A DNA stretch of 55,513 nucleotides from Bacteroidota bacterium (GTDB taxonomy: Bacteria > Bacteroidota > Bacteroidia > Bacteroidales > JAAAOM01), in assembly GCA_009908855.1 (NCBI GenBank), contig JAAAOM010000029.1, positions 1 through 55,513 of the forward strand. The letters are read 5' to 3'. The translations under genes were made by a program, and so were the position numbers. Of this stretch, positions 40,633-50,400 are shown piece after piece. Positions within the stretch are counted from its first letter, which is position 1, and each line of letters starts with the position of its first letter. Under the pieces are notes generated by a model, which saw only the letters and a list, made by a program, of their open reading frames with translations, ran no database searches and was not told the DNA's origin.

Positions 40633-41649
40633 CTAATAATTCCTTCTGATGGCAATAACAATCCCGCTACCAATAATCATTAACATGCCAATTATGGTAT
40701 AAACATCCGGAAAGCGGTCTCCCAATAAAAAGCCAATAAAAATGGCAAAGGGAATATTGGTATATCCCACGGTTGATACAATGCCGGCCTTGTCAAAACC
40801 ATAGGCTTTGGTAATGAAAATCTGTCCCAACATGGCCGTAATACCCACCAGGATTACCCATAACCATGTGCTACCTTGAGGCCACTGAAAAGGGGTGAAC
40901 AGAAAATCCATATTGGGTGCATGGATGCGGGGAGCCAGTACCATTAACAGCAAGGATAGCAAGGTTCCCCAGCTCATGAATGAGAGTACAATACTGCGGG
41001 TATCGTAATGTTTTTTTAATTCACGAACAGAAGTATAGGCCGCTCCGGCAGCCAGACCGTTAAAAATACCCAATAAATCAGTTTTTGAATCTCCGTTGAA
41101 GTTGGGTTGGAAAACGAATAATATCCCGATAAATCCGGCAAAAACAGCCAGCCATCCCCAAATACTGAGTTTTTCGCGCAAAAAGAGAAAGGACAGCACA
41201 GCTACCCATATCGTTGAGGTTTGAATATAAGTTATGGCTTCACCCAGTCCTATATGGCTCATGTTATAAAACAAAGCGAACAGTGCCAACGATCCTATCA
41301 GTCCTCTGAACATGAGCAGTCCAAATCGTTTGCCTTTGTTTTGCAATGGGTTTCTAATAATGGTAGATAAAATAAATATCAGACCAACTACATTCCTGTA
41401 AAACACAATATTTACGGAGGTCATCGACTGTCCGGCCATTTTTACAAAGGCGCCCATCAAGGCAAATATAAAGGCTGCAGAAAGACTGTAAATAATCCCT
41501 TTGCCAAATGAGAATGTGTATTTATTTGGTTTTGTAGTTGTTTGGTTGTGACTCAATCGTTGTATCTTATGGTTCAAATTTCCAGCGAATGTAGTATTTC
41601 TTAACGGGCTGTAAAAGTTTAGGTAATTTGGGTTCCGGTCTGTAATCAA
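40633..41649 (-). CDS. EamA/DMT family transporter
   Basis: Ten-helix inner-membrane exporter of the drug/metabolite transporter superfamily, with two EamA repeats (about 50-185 and 195-335). Seen are ALMGAFVKMAGQSM and EAITYIQTSTIWVAVLSFLFLREKLS in the first repeat, and FITKAYGFDKAGIVSTVGYTNIPFA in the second. The start is uncertain: no ATG precedes the first helix, and the coordinate uses the farthest TTG; later TTG codons at 41577 or 41556 are alternatives. The substrate is unknown. Confidence 0.82.
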   Translation of the reverse strand: MITDRNPNYLNFYSPLRNTTFAGNLNHKIQRLSHNQTTTKPNKYTFSFGKGIIYSLSAAFIFALMGAFVKMAGQSMTSVNIVFYRNVVGLIFILSTIIRNPLQNKGKRFGLLMFRGLIGSLALFALFYNMSHIGLGEAITYIQTSTIWVAVLSFLFLREKLSIWGWLAVFAGFIGILFVFQPNFNGDSKTDLLGIFNGLAAGAAYTSVRELKKHYDTRSIVLSFMSWGTLLSLLLMVLAPRIHAPNMDFLFTPFQWPQGSTWLWVILVGITAMLGQIFITKAYGFDKAGIVSTVGYTNIPFAIFIGFLLGDRFPDVYTIIGMLMIIGSGIVIAIRRNY

Positions 41650-41658
41650 ATCACATAC

Positions 41659-42900
41659 CTATTTCATCTGAACCGCAATACCTTTTAACACCATTTTACG
41701 GGAGCCGGTTGTTAAAATTATTAAAGAAAGTAAAACTGTAAACGCAATCATTCCGGCCACCGGAAGGCTATTGGTACTGTCAAAAAGGCCTATACCACCT
41801 GACGAAAGCCCGGCAATCCCAATGCGTATGGTACCAACCAGTGCAGAGGCGCTTCCCAGGTTCTTATGAATAGGTGCCAGAGCTAGTGCCATACCATTGG
41901 GTGAAGTAAACCCTATGGTTACAAGCAACATAAAAAGAAGCACAATGGTGGCATTCATATCATACCAATGGTATAGCGTTCCTGTTAAAAATAAAATTGC
42001 TATTATAACCTGACAGGAAAGTGCAAATCGAAAAATTTGCGCGCTGCTGTATTTTTTTAAAACAAGAATGTTTAACTGACTGGCCCCGATGAAGCCTACA
42101 GAGAGTAGAGCAAACAGAATACCAAAGGTTTGTGTATTCATGCCGTGTTTTTCCATAAAAATAATGGGAGAGCCGGCCACATAAATAAACAGCGTGGCAA
42201 ATGAAAAAGCCCCTGCAAAAGCGTATGTAGTAAATTGCGGTGTTAGCAGTACGGTCTGGTAATTGATAAGCAGTTGCCTGATATTTAAAGTGGCATCTTT
42301 ATCCGGCACATATTTTACAGGAAGCAAAAAACGAATGATAGCAATGAGCATTACAGCCATCCCGGAAAGAAAAACAAACACCCAATGCCAGCCTGCATGA
42401 GCAGTAATAAATCCGCCCAGCGTTGGTGCAAGAAGCGGCGAACTGCCAATGATCAGTACCAGGAGTGAAAATATCTTGGGACTTTCATCAGGGGAGAAAA
42501 AATCCCGTACCATAGCCAGTGCTGCCACCGAAGCCACGGCTGCGCCCAGCGCCTGAATAAACCGAAAACTGATGAAAGAGACTTCATTCCAGGCAAAAAT
42601 ACAACCCGCACTGGCCAATATGCTAATTATTAGTCCATAATACAACGGTGTTTTACGCCCAAAACGGTCCAGCAATGGTCCATAAACAAGTTGCCCGGTT
42701 GCAAAACCAATAAAAAAAGTAGTTAACGAGAAGGTCATGTGCGCCGCACTGGTTCCAAAATAGTCGGCGATACTTGAAATAGCCGGTAAATACGAATCAA
42801 CTGAGAAAGGTACATAAGCGGTTAGTATCCCCAGTATGATAATAATTTTTATTTTTGCTTTTCCCTGAAGATTGTATTTAGATATTGTTGCCTGGTTCAT
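41659..42900 (-). CDS. Bcr/CflA family multidrug efflux MFS transporter
   Basis: The 413 residues have 12 hydrophobic segments. Family signatures are GILTAYVPFSVDSYLPAI in helix 1, LVYGPLLDRFGRKTPL in loop 2-3, RFIQALGAAVASVAALAMVRD and SSPLLAPTLGGFI. Bcr/CflA proteins export drugs or dipeptides by proton antiport. The gene lies 9 bases upstream of the EamA gene on the same strand, so the two exporters may form an operon. Confidence 0.9.
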   Translation of the reverse strand: MNQATISKYNLQGKAKIKIIIILGILTAYVPFSVDSYLPAISSIADYFGTSAAHMTFSLTTFFIGFATGQLVYGPLLDRFGRKTPLYYGLIISILASAGCIFAWNEVSFISFRFIQALGAAVASVAALAMVRDFFSPDESPKIFSLLVLIIGSSPLLAPTLGGFITAHAGWHWVFVFLSGMAVMLIAIIRFLLPVKYVPDKDATLNIRQLLINYQTVLLTPQFTTYAFAGAFSFATLFIYVAGSPIIFMEKHGMNTQTFGILFALLSVGFIGASQLNILVLKKYSSAQIFRFALSCQVIIAILFLTGTLYHWYDMNATIVLLFMLLVTIGFTSPNGMALALAPIHKNLGSASALVGTIRIGIAGLSSGGIGLFDSTNSLPVAGMIAFTVLLSLIILTTGSRKMVLKGIAVQMK

Positions 42901-42961
42901 GCGTTGATAAACAAACGGTGTTTGGGAATGTTTAAAAATTGGGAGCCAATATAATTATAAA

Positions 42962-43438
42962 ATGAGCGAAAAAGATTCCAAATTTCACAAAATCGACAGG
43001 GCCATCACTAACTGGATGGCATTAAGAGGGTTGCTCTTATTAAGAATTAGTATCGGTATTATCTTTTTCTGGTTCGGGATACTGAAATTCTTTAAAGGTA
43101 TGAGCCCTGCTGAAGGAATTGCTGTTAATACCATTGAGTTATTGACTTTTAATATGATCACCGATCAGTGGATTTTATATGGCCTGGCAACCTGGGAGGT
43201 GGCAATTGGAATGGGACTTTTGTTCAAAATATTTTTAAGGGAAACATTACTCCTGCTGTTTTTACAGATGCTGGGAACCTTTACCCCTTTGTTCCTGTTT
43301 CCGGGAGAAACATTCTACATTTTCCCTTTTTCCCTTACGCTGGAAGGCCAGTACATCATCAAGAACCTGGTTATTGTAAGTGCAGGCATTGTGATAGGTG
43401 CTACTGTAAGGGGAGGCAGGATATATCCTGAAAAATAA
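42962..43438 (+). CDS. DoxX-like membrane protein
   Basis: The 158 residues have four hydrophobic segments. LLRISIGIIFFWFGILKF near residue 25-42 and GLATWEVAIGMGLLFKIF follow the DoxX/DUF417-type pattern, in which a small four-helix protein has a G-x-x-K-F after helix 1. Its role is unknown; some relatives act in terminal oxidase or detoxification settings. It is the last ordinary chromosomal gene before the restriction-modification island. Confidence 0.7.
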   Translation: MSEKDSKFHKIDRAITNWMALRGLLLLRISIGIIFFWFGILKFFKGMSPAEGIAVNTIELLTFNMITDQWILYGLATWEVAIGMGLLFKIFLRETLLLLFLQMLGTFTPLFLFPGETFYIFPFSLTLEGQYIIKNLVIVSAGIVIGATVRGGRIYPEK

Positions 43439-43592
43439 TGATCTTGGTTCGCATCAAATTGTATAAGTGAAGAACCTTCATTTTCCTTACACACAATCGG
43501 ATTGTTGATAAGTTTCTGATTTATTTATATCATAAAAAATGAGATACAAGAACTGATTTAATATTTTAGAAGATTGAAAATATAAAAGGTTA

Positions 43593-43793
43593 ATGAACAG
43601 AATAAAAGAGGTACTTGAGGAAAAAGGGATTAAACAAACATGGTTAGCTGAACAGTTGGGGAAAAGTTATAACATGGTTAATTCTTATGTACAAAACCGA
43701 CAACAACCAAGACTTGAAATACTATATAAGATTGCAAGAATATTGGATGTTGAAGTGAAAGATTTACTAATTGAAATTAAGAATGATAAATAA
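43593..43793 (+). CDS. Small XRE-type HTH regulator of the R-M locus
   Basis: The 66 residues are almost entirely a Cro/C1-type helix-turn-helix (about 3-58): KQTWLAEQLGKSYNMVNSYV then NRQQPRLEILYKIARILDVEVKDLL. The stop lies 2 bases before the methyltransferase start, so they are cotranscribed. Such proteins often act as the controller that times methylase before nuclease expression; that role is inferred from position. Confidence 0.88.
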   Translation: MNRIKEVLEEKGIKQTWLAEQLGKSYNMVNSYVQNRQQPRLEILYKIARILDVEVKDLLIEIKNDK

Positions 43794-43795
43794 AT

Positions 43796-46700
43796 ATGGC
43801 AAATAATATTTCAGCCCTCGAACAGCTAAAAAGCTTCCTGAATGAATTGTTCCAGTTCGATTCACAGGATTTGGATTTTGGTGTTTATAAAATATTACAC
43901 TACAAGCGGAAAGAAATAAAAGACTTTATTGATAACTTGCTTGTTGACAAGGTACAAGAGCAACTGCAAACACTCACATCCGAGGAAAGTAAAAAAGCTA
44001 TCGAACAATTAAGAGAACTGGAACAGGATGAGTTTATTCAGGGCTGGATAAATGCAAACGAGGAAGAGCGAAAGGCTGCGGAAAAATTTGGTAAGCAGAA
44101 AATTGCTGAGTACAAGAGAATAAAAACACAGGTTACAGAGGCAAAAGTTTCCGGTGAAACAGAAAACCATATTTATAACCACCTTACACTTTTCTTCTCT
44201 CGTTATTACGACAAAGGCGATTTTATCAGCAAACGCCGTTTCGGAAAAAATGAAAAATACATGGTTCCCTACAATGGCGAAGAAACTCATTTTTATTGGG
44301 CAAACCACGACCAGTATTACATTAAGTCATCCGAAACATTTCATCAGTATGCCTTTAAAATCACTACCCCGCAAGACAATATGGTGGTTAACTTTAAACT
44401 TACTTCTGCACAGCTTGAGCAAGGTAATGTAAAGGCGGATGAACCCAATTTCTTTATCCTTTCTGAAAAAGAAGCCGAAATAGGAGAAAAAGAAACCAAC
44501 TTCTTTTTTGAGTACCGGCCACTTACCGATGACGAGAAGAAAACATTTAAAGGTAACAACAAACAAGATGTACTGGACGAAAGAGCTTTTGAAGCGTTAA
44601 ATAATAAGTATGGCAAAGAAGTAAATCTGGTAAAACTTTGGGAAACCGACAAAGATGATAAAGCCCTTTTGCTGAAAAAACTCAACCACTATACCCGAAA
44701 AAACAAGTACGACTTTTTTATACATAAGAACCTGAAAGGCTTTTTACAGCGCGAACTTGACTATTACATAAAATCGGAACTGATAAACGTAGACGACCTG
44801 TATGTTACCGAAGTAGATTCCTATTTTGATCGATTAAAACACAATGTAAAAACCATCAAAGTTTTTAAAAACATTGCCGATACCATTATCGAATTTGTTA
44901 GCCAGATTGAAGATTTCCAGAAAAAGCTATGGGAGAAAAAGAAATTTGTACTGAGCACCGAATGGGTTATTACCATTGACCGATTAGTTGAATATATTGG
45001 CGAAAAAGCTGCCAAACCCATTTTGGAAGAAGTGATTAAGAATGAAAAGCAGGTTGCGGAGTGGAAAGAGTTGTTTGGGGAGGAAATATTTCAAGATTGG
45101 CAGAAAATAAAACTTAGCGACTTAGCGCCTTTGCGTGAGACTAATTTCTCGCAAAGACGCGAAGACGCAAAGGAGTGGTTGAAACTGCCGATTGATACGG
45201 TGCATTTTTCAAAAAAATTTAAGATTTGGCTGTTAAATGGATTATCTGAAAAGATTAATTTGGAAGATTTTCTTAGTGGATTCGCATTAAAATCAGACAA
45301 TTTTCATGGAATAAAAAATTTGAATGAAAAGTATAATCGAAAGGCAAAGATAATTTATATTGACCCTCCATACAATTCTGGTTATAGTGAAATAATATAC
45401 AAAAATACATTTAAACATTCCTCTTGGATGACATTAATGCAAAACAGAATTCAGGTTGCTAAGCCAATGTTGAAAACTGAAGGATTGCATATTACTGCAA
45501 TTGATGAAAACGAGCAGGAAAGATTAGGAATGTTGTTAAAATCAGAATTCGGAGATTTTGAAAATACATGTGTGACTATAATACATAATCCATCAGGTCA
45601 ACAGGGAGATAACTTTTCCTTTACTCACGAATATGCATATTTTTCTTATCCTTCAGATGGCAAACATATTGGTTTAGAATTAAGACCAGAAGATGAAGCT
45701 GATATTAGAAATTTCAGAGATGTTACTGGTGAAGATTCAAAAAGAGAAGCAGCAAAGAACTGTTTCTATCCAATTTTAATTAAAAATGGGGAAATTGTTG
45801 GCTTTGGAGATGTCTGTTCAGAGAATTATCATCCAGAAGATGTGAATATTACACGTAAAGATGGGGTGATTGAAATTTATCCGATTGATCCAAATGGAAT
45901 TGAAAGAAAATGGAGATTTGCAAGGCAAACAGTCGAAAGCATACAAAAAGAATTACTTCCACATTTTCTTAAGAAACGAAATGTTTGGGATATTAAAAGA
46001 ACAAAACGACTTTTTAATTTTAAAACAGTTTGGACTGATAGTAAATATTTTGCTAACAATCATGGAACTCAAGTTTTAAATCATATTTTGGGTAAGGAAA
46101 AATTTTCTTTTCCGAAATCTGTTTTTACAGTTGAAGATTGTATTAAGGCTGGTTCTAATGGTGAAGAAACTCCATTGATTATTGATTACTTCGCTGGTTC
46201 AGGAACAACATTCCATTCCGTTCAGCTATTAAATCAAAAACATTTTAATGGCAAAGTTATTCTTATAGAACAAGGTGAGTATTTTTATTCTGTAATCATC
46301 CCCCGCATTAAGAAAATTGCCTATAGCTTCGATTGGAAAGACGGCAAACCTAAAAACGGCAGCATGAAAGGTCTTGGCGTATTTTTCAAATACCAGCGCT
46401 TGGAGCAATATGAGGAAGCTTTAGAAAACATTGCCTTTACAACCAATAAAGATGCACAACAACAAGCATTGGAGTTTGACCAATACATACCCAAATACAT
46501 GCTGGAGTTTGAAACCAAAAACAGCCAAACATTGGTCAACGCCGAAGCCATGAAAGACCCCTGGGATTACAAACTAAAAGTGTGGGATGGCTTTACTTAC
46601 GATACCGAGCAAGCTGTTGATTTGGTTGAAACCTTTAATTACTTAATTGGCCTGCACATGCAAAAATGCATTACCAAAGAATTGAATGGCAGAAAATATC

Positions 46701-46924
46701 AATTTGTTTATGGCCATAACAATGCAAACAAAAATATTCTGGCAGTTTGGCGCAGCGTAAAAGACTGGAAACTGGAAGATTATTCCAAAGACAGGGAAGT
46801 TCTCAGCAAAGAATTAGAAAGTTACAGTTTTGATATACTTTATATTAATGAACAGGCACATTTGCCGGAGAAATATACGTATCAACCCATTGAAGAAGTA
46901 TTTAAAAACAAAATGTTACCGTAA
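43796..46924 (+). CDS. Type III-like R-M adenine methyltransferase (Mod) with long N-terminal extension
   Basis: The 1042-residue protein carries catalytic motif IV DPPYN (523-527) and the later SAM motif I FAGSGTT (799-805), with about 270 residues between. This order (IV, target-recognition region, I) is the beta class used by type III Mod proteins. Usual Mod proteins are about 600-700 residues; here about 500 residues precede motif IV. They include a charged helical start and a cytoplasmic domain that is not recognised. Residues about 440-460 are encoded by a palindromic repeat (LAPLRE ... SQRREDAKE). The catalytic part after it is more A+T-rich than both flanks. The partner helicase-nuclease is downstream. 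Confidence 0.88.
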   Translation: MANNISALEQLKSFLNELFQFDSQDLDFGVYKILHYKRKEIKDFIDNLLVDKVQEQLQTLTSEESKKAIEQLRELEQDEFIQGWINANEEERKAAEKFGKQKIAEYKRIKTQVTEAKVSGETENHIYNHLTLFFSRYYDKGDFISKRRFGKNEKYMVPYNGEETHFYWANHDQYYIKSSETFHQYAFKITTPQDNMVVNFKLTSAQLEQGNVKADEPNFFILSEKEAEIGEKETNFFFEYRPLTDDEKKTFKGNNKQDVLDERAFEALNNKYGKEVNLVKLWETDKDDKALLLKKLNHYTRKNKYDFFIHKNLKGFLQRELDYYIKSELINVDDLYVTEVDSYFDRLKHNVKTIKVFKNIADTIIEFVSQIEDFQKKLWEKKKFVLSTEWVITIDRLVEYIGEKAAKPILEEVIKNEKQVAEWKELFGEEIFQDWQKIKLSDLAPLRETNFSQRREDAKEWLKLPIDTVHFSKKFKIWLLNGLSEKINLEDFLSGFALKSDNFHGIKNLNEKYNRKAKIIYIDPPYNSGYSEIIYKNTFKHSSWMTLMQNRIQVAKPMLKTEGLHITAIDENEQERLGMLLKSEFGDFENTCVTIIHNPSGQQGDNFSFTHEYAYFSYPSDGKHIGLELRPEDEADIRNFRDVTGEDSKREAAKNCFYPILIKNGEIVGFGDVCSENYHPEDVNITRKDGVIEIYPIDPNGIERKWRFARQTVESIQKELLPHFLKKRNVWDIKRTKRLFNFKTVWTDSKYFANNHGTQVLNHILGKEKFSFPKSVFTVEDCIKAGSNGEETPLIIDYFAGSGTTFHSVQLLNQKHFNGKVILIEQGEYFYSVIIPRIKKIAYSFDWKDGKPKNGSMKGLGVFFKYQRLEQYEEALENIAFTTNKDAQQQALEFDQYIPKYMLEFETKNSQTLVNAEAMKDPWDYKLKVWDGFTYDTEQAVDLVETFNYLIGLHMQKCITKELNGRKYQFVYGHNNANKNILAVWRSVKDWKLEDYSKDREVLSKELESYSFDILYINEQAHLPEKYTYQPIEEVFKNKMLP
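45112..45172. repeat. CGCAAAG palindromic repeat, copy 1, in frame inside the methyltransferase gene
   Basis: An imperfect inverted repeat of 61 bases. The left arm begins CTTAGCGACTTAGCGCC and runs to TTTGCGTGAGA. The right arm is TTTCTCGCAAAGACGCGAAG then ACGCAAAG, nearly the reverse complement. It is kept in frame and translated. Copies 2 and 3 lie at 46925-46996 and 47369-47475. Confidence 0.85.
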
Positions 46925-46996
46925 TAATTGCACGCAAAGCCGCAAAGCCGCTAAGAAAAACACTTTGCGACTTTGCGTCTTAGCGAGAAACAAAAA
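46925..46996. repeat. CGCAAAG palindromic repeat, copy 2
   Basis: It begins right after the methyltransferase stop with TAATTGCACGCAAAG and ends GCGAGAAACAAAAAA just before the GxxExxY start. The arms ACGCAAAGCCGCAAAGCCG and ACTTTGCGACTTTGCGTC face each other around AAGAAAAAC. Confidence 0.85.
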
Positions 46997-46999
46997 AAT

Positions 47000-47371
47000 A
47001 TGACAGAAAACGAAATATCAAAAATAATAGTCAACTCTTGCTTCCAAAATGAATTGGGGCCAGGTTTATTCGAATCTGTTTATGAAGAAATATTATTTCA
47101 TGAACTCACAAAGCAAGGATTAAAAGTTTCAAAGCAACAAGCCATCCCTGTTATTTGGAAAGACATTAAAATGGAACAGGGTTTCAGGGCAGATTTAATA
47201 GTTGAAAACAAAGTGTTAATTGAAATAAAATCAGTAGAAAGTATATTACCGGTTCATCAAAAACAAGTCCTAACATATTTAAAATTAACAGGATTGAAGT
47301 TAGGCTTATTGATTAATTTTAACGAAGCGCTAATCAAGAATGGGATTACAAGAATAGTAAACAATTTATAA
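47000..47371 (+). CDS. GxxExxY family PD-(D/E)XK-nuclease-like protein
   Basis: The ATG at 47000 (MTENEISKIIVNSC) gives 123 residues; the upstream frame extension is only translated repeat. The family signature is GPGLFESVY. The C-terminal half shows the nuclease-like order FRADLIVENKVLIEIKSVE (Asp ... Glu-x-Lys) and then a Gln-rich helix, as in PD-(D/E)XK folds. No function has been established for this common family. It interrupts the methyltransferase and helicase-nuclease gene pair and is flanked on both sides by direct copies of one repeat. Its stop codon TAA is the first three bases of copy 3, which suggests insertion as a unit. Confidence 0.85.
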   Translation: MTENEISKIIVNSCFQNELGPGLFESVYEEILFHELTKQGLKVSKQQAIPVIWKDIKMEQGFRADLIVENKVLIEIKSVESILPVHQKQVLTYLKLTGLKLGLLINFNEALIKNGITRIVNNL

Positions 47372-47475
47372 TTGCACGCAAAGACGCAAAGACGCCAAGA
47401 AAAAAAACTTTGCGCCTCTGCGCCTTTGCGAGAAACAAAACTTTGCGCCTTAGCGTCTTAGCGAGAAACAAAAAA
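47369..47475. repeat. CGCAAAG palindromic repeat, copy 3, with duplicated right arm
   Basis: It starts TAATTGCACGCAAAG like copy 2 and ends GCGAGAAACAAAAAA like copy 2. It carries one left arm (ACGCAAAGACGCAAAGACG) but two successive right arms, each starting ACTTTGCGCC and ending GCGAGAAACAAA. Confidence 0.85.
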
Positions 47476-47478
47476 GAT

Positions 47479-50400
47479 ATGCAACTAAGTAAACAACTCA
47501 TATTATTTCGTTATATACTCGGGCAGTTTGGCTACGATACTTTTGAAGAACTGCGTGACGATTTTAACAACAAGGAAACCGGAACAAGCTCAACGGGACA
47601 TACTTTTTTTGCAGCGACAATAATGTCGAACCCAAACAAAAAAGTAGAAGACAACCTGATTCAACTTTACGATGAAGCCATACAAGGGTATGAAAAAAAA
47701 CTAAGGGAAAACCGGGCTGAACCTTTCTTTTCATTCAAATATTATCAGTGGTTTTCGTTACTTTTTACCGAATACTTTTTTGACCTATACAGCAACCAAA
47801 AAGAAACACTGATTCAACAACTTAATGTATTGTTAGAAAGGGAAACCGACTTTAAAAACATTGAAACATTCACTAAAAACGACCTGAAAAAACTTGCCTA
47901 CTGGATGGCAACAGGAAGCGGAAAAACTCTGATAATGCATTGTAATTATTGGCAAGCTACCAAGTACTTCAAAAACGATTGGGAAAATATTATTCTCATT
48001 ACACCCAACGAAGGATTGAGCCGTCAGCATTACGAAAGCTTTACCGAAAGCGGCATTGATGCAAAACTGTATTCAGGTAGTGAAGAAAGCCTGAAAACAA
48101 AGGAAGGCGAAGTCTTAATCCTGGAAATCACCAAACTGGTAAAAGACAAAGAAGGCGAAGGTATAAGTGTTGATGTGGATTATTTTTCCGAATCAAAAAA
48201 TCTTGTTTTTATAGATGAAGGGCATAAAGGTTCAAAATCGGAAGAACAAACCTGGAAAAATCTCCGGCAGCACTTAACTCGTGGTGATGGTTCATTCACT
48301 TTTGAATATTCTGCGACATTTGGTCAGGTAATAACCGATAAAAACAAATTCCTTTTCAATGAATATGCCAAATCCATCATATTCGATTATTCCTATCGCC
48401 ATTTTTACACCGATGGCTACGGAAAGGATTTTAGCGTTTTCAATCTTGATGCAACTAATGAATACAGCGAAGAACAAAACAGCCTTTTACTAACAGGGAG
48501 TTTATTAGGTTATTACGAGCAATTGGTTTTATTTGAACAATTTCAAGACGAATTAAGACAATACAATATTGAAAAGCCTCTTTGGGTATTTGTTGGAAGT
48601 AGGGTAATCAGTTCAAATGGCAGTTTAACCCAGGGAGATAAACAAAATATTTCAGATGTAACAAGGATTGTAAATTTCTTCAAATTTATCCTTTCCTCAC
48701 CACAAAAGTTACAACAACAAATTAATAAAATTCTTTCAGAGCAATCCGATTTAAGAGATAAAGATGGCGATGATATTTTCAAACCACGATTTCAATACCT
48801 GAAAGATAACAAGCCTGTAGCCGAAGAAATATTAAATAAGGTTTTCAATGGCATTGGCAGTCTTGAAGCCTTTCAGGTAAAACAAGCAGACGGAGAAATA
48901 GCACTCAAAACCAAAACCAGCGATAACTATTTTGCAGTTATCAATATTGGTGATGTTCCCAAATATGCCAAAACATTGGAGGCTGATACCAAAGGAGAAT
49001 TAAGTATTCAGGATGATAATTTTACAAAATCACTATTTCAGGCGATTTCAGAAACCAACTCGACAATAAACATACTTATTGGCTCCAAAAAGTTTATTGA
49101 AGGATGGAATTCATGGCGTGTTTCCAGCATGGGCTTAATGAACATGGGTAAAAGTGAAGGAGCTCAAATTATTCAGTTATTTGGTCGTGGTGTGCGTTTA
49201 AAAGGAAAAAACTTCTCACTTAAACGAGAAGAAGCAAATGCCCCGTATTTTATCAGGGCATTACAAAACATCTCAATCATGGGTTTAAATGCTTCTTACA
49301 TGAATCGCTTTTTGGTTGAGATAGAAAATGAAGTGCCGGAATACACCGAATACCCGATTGAAATTAAATTAAATAATGAAGAAAAATGGAATGGTCAGAT
49401 AATGACTTTCCGCAAACAAAAAGATAAGAACTTTAAGGAAGAGATTGTTGAATTAGAATATAACAGCCAGATTGCGAAACGAGTTACCATTGATTTACGC
49501 AATAAAGTAAGCATTGCAGCAGGTGGATTTAATTCTCAAGTAGCTGAAGACAGTGAACCATATTTTGAGAATTTTCTAAAACAATTCATCAATTTTATTG
49601 ATTTGGAGGCGCTTGTATTAGAAGCTAATCGGTATAAATTAATCAAAGGTTACAGTAATTTAATTATCAAAGCTACAGTTATTCAACAATTAATTACTGA
49701 TGGCAATTTTAATCTATATAGCCACAAAGAACAATTTGGTTTGAACGAAGCTATTTCAGGCAAAGTTCATGCTGTTGCTGTAAGTCTGGTAAAAGATTAT
49801 ATCAATAAATTTTACACAGATAAAGAAAAAGAATTCTTGTCGAAATATTTAACTTACGACCTACTCGACCATGAAACACATGCAGAAATGTTTCCCGCCT
49901 CACAAAAAATGATTGTTAAGGTTCCAAAGAAACATGAAGTATTTATAAAGGAATTGGAAAAGAGCGTTAAAGAAATGTATGAAAGTGATACAAAAACACT
50001 TCCATCCATCCATTTTGATAAGCACTTATATTCTCCGATAGCATCTATTGCAGACGGTAAAAAGTACAAGGAAATAAAAACGGTTCCAACCCGATTAAAT
50101 GAAGGTGAAAGAGATTTTCTAAAGCATTTACGGGAATTTGTTAAAGAAAAGAATGACTTATTCGAAGGAAAAGAATTGTTTGTATTACGGAACCTATCAG
50201 TTAAAGGAATCGGGTTTTTCATGGAAAGCTCATCCTTTTATCCTGACTTTATTTTATGGGTTGTAAATAAAAATAAGCAATACATTTATTTCCTTGACCC
50301 AAAAGGTGTTTTTCTTGTAGACAATCACTTTAATAATCCCAAAATACTGTGGTGTAAAGAATCAGCTCCTGAATTGGGACAAAAGATTCAACAAGAATTA

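Noticed and set aside
46973..46999. N-terminal extension of the GxxExxY ORF
   Set aside because: These residues are translated palindromic repeat; the ATG at 47000 matches the family start.
46925..47475. CRISPR array
   Set aside because: The CGCAAAG units are palindromic arms without regular repeat-spacer spacing, unique spacers or cas genes.
47410..47478. N-terminal extension of the helicase-nuclease ORF
   Set aside because: It encodes only repeat sequence; the ATG at 47479 fits the family N-terminus.
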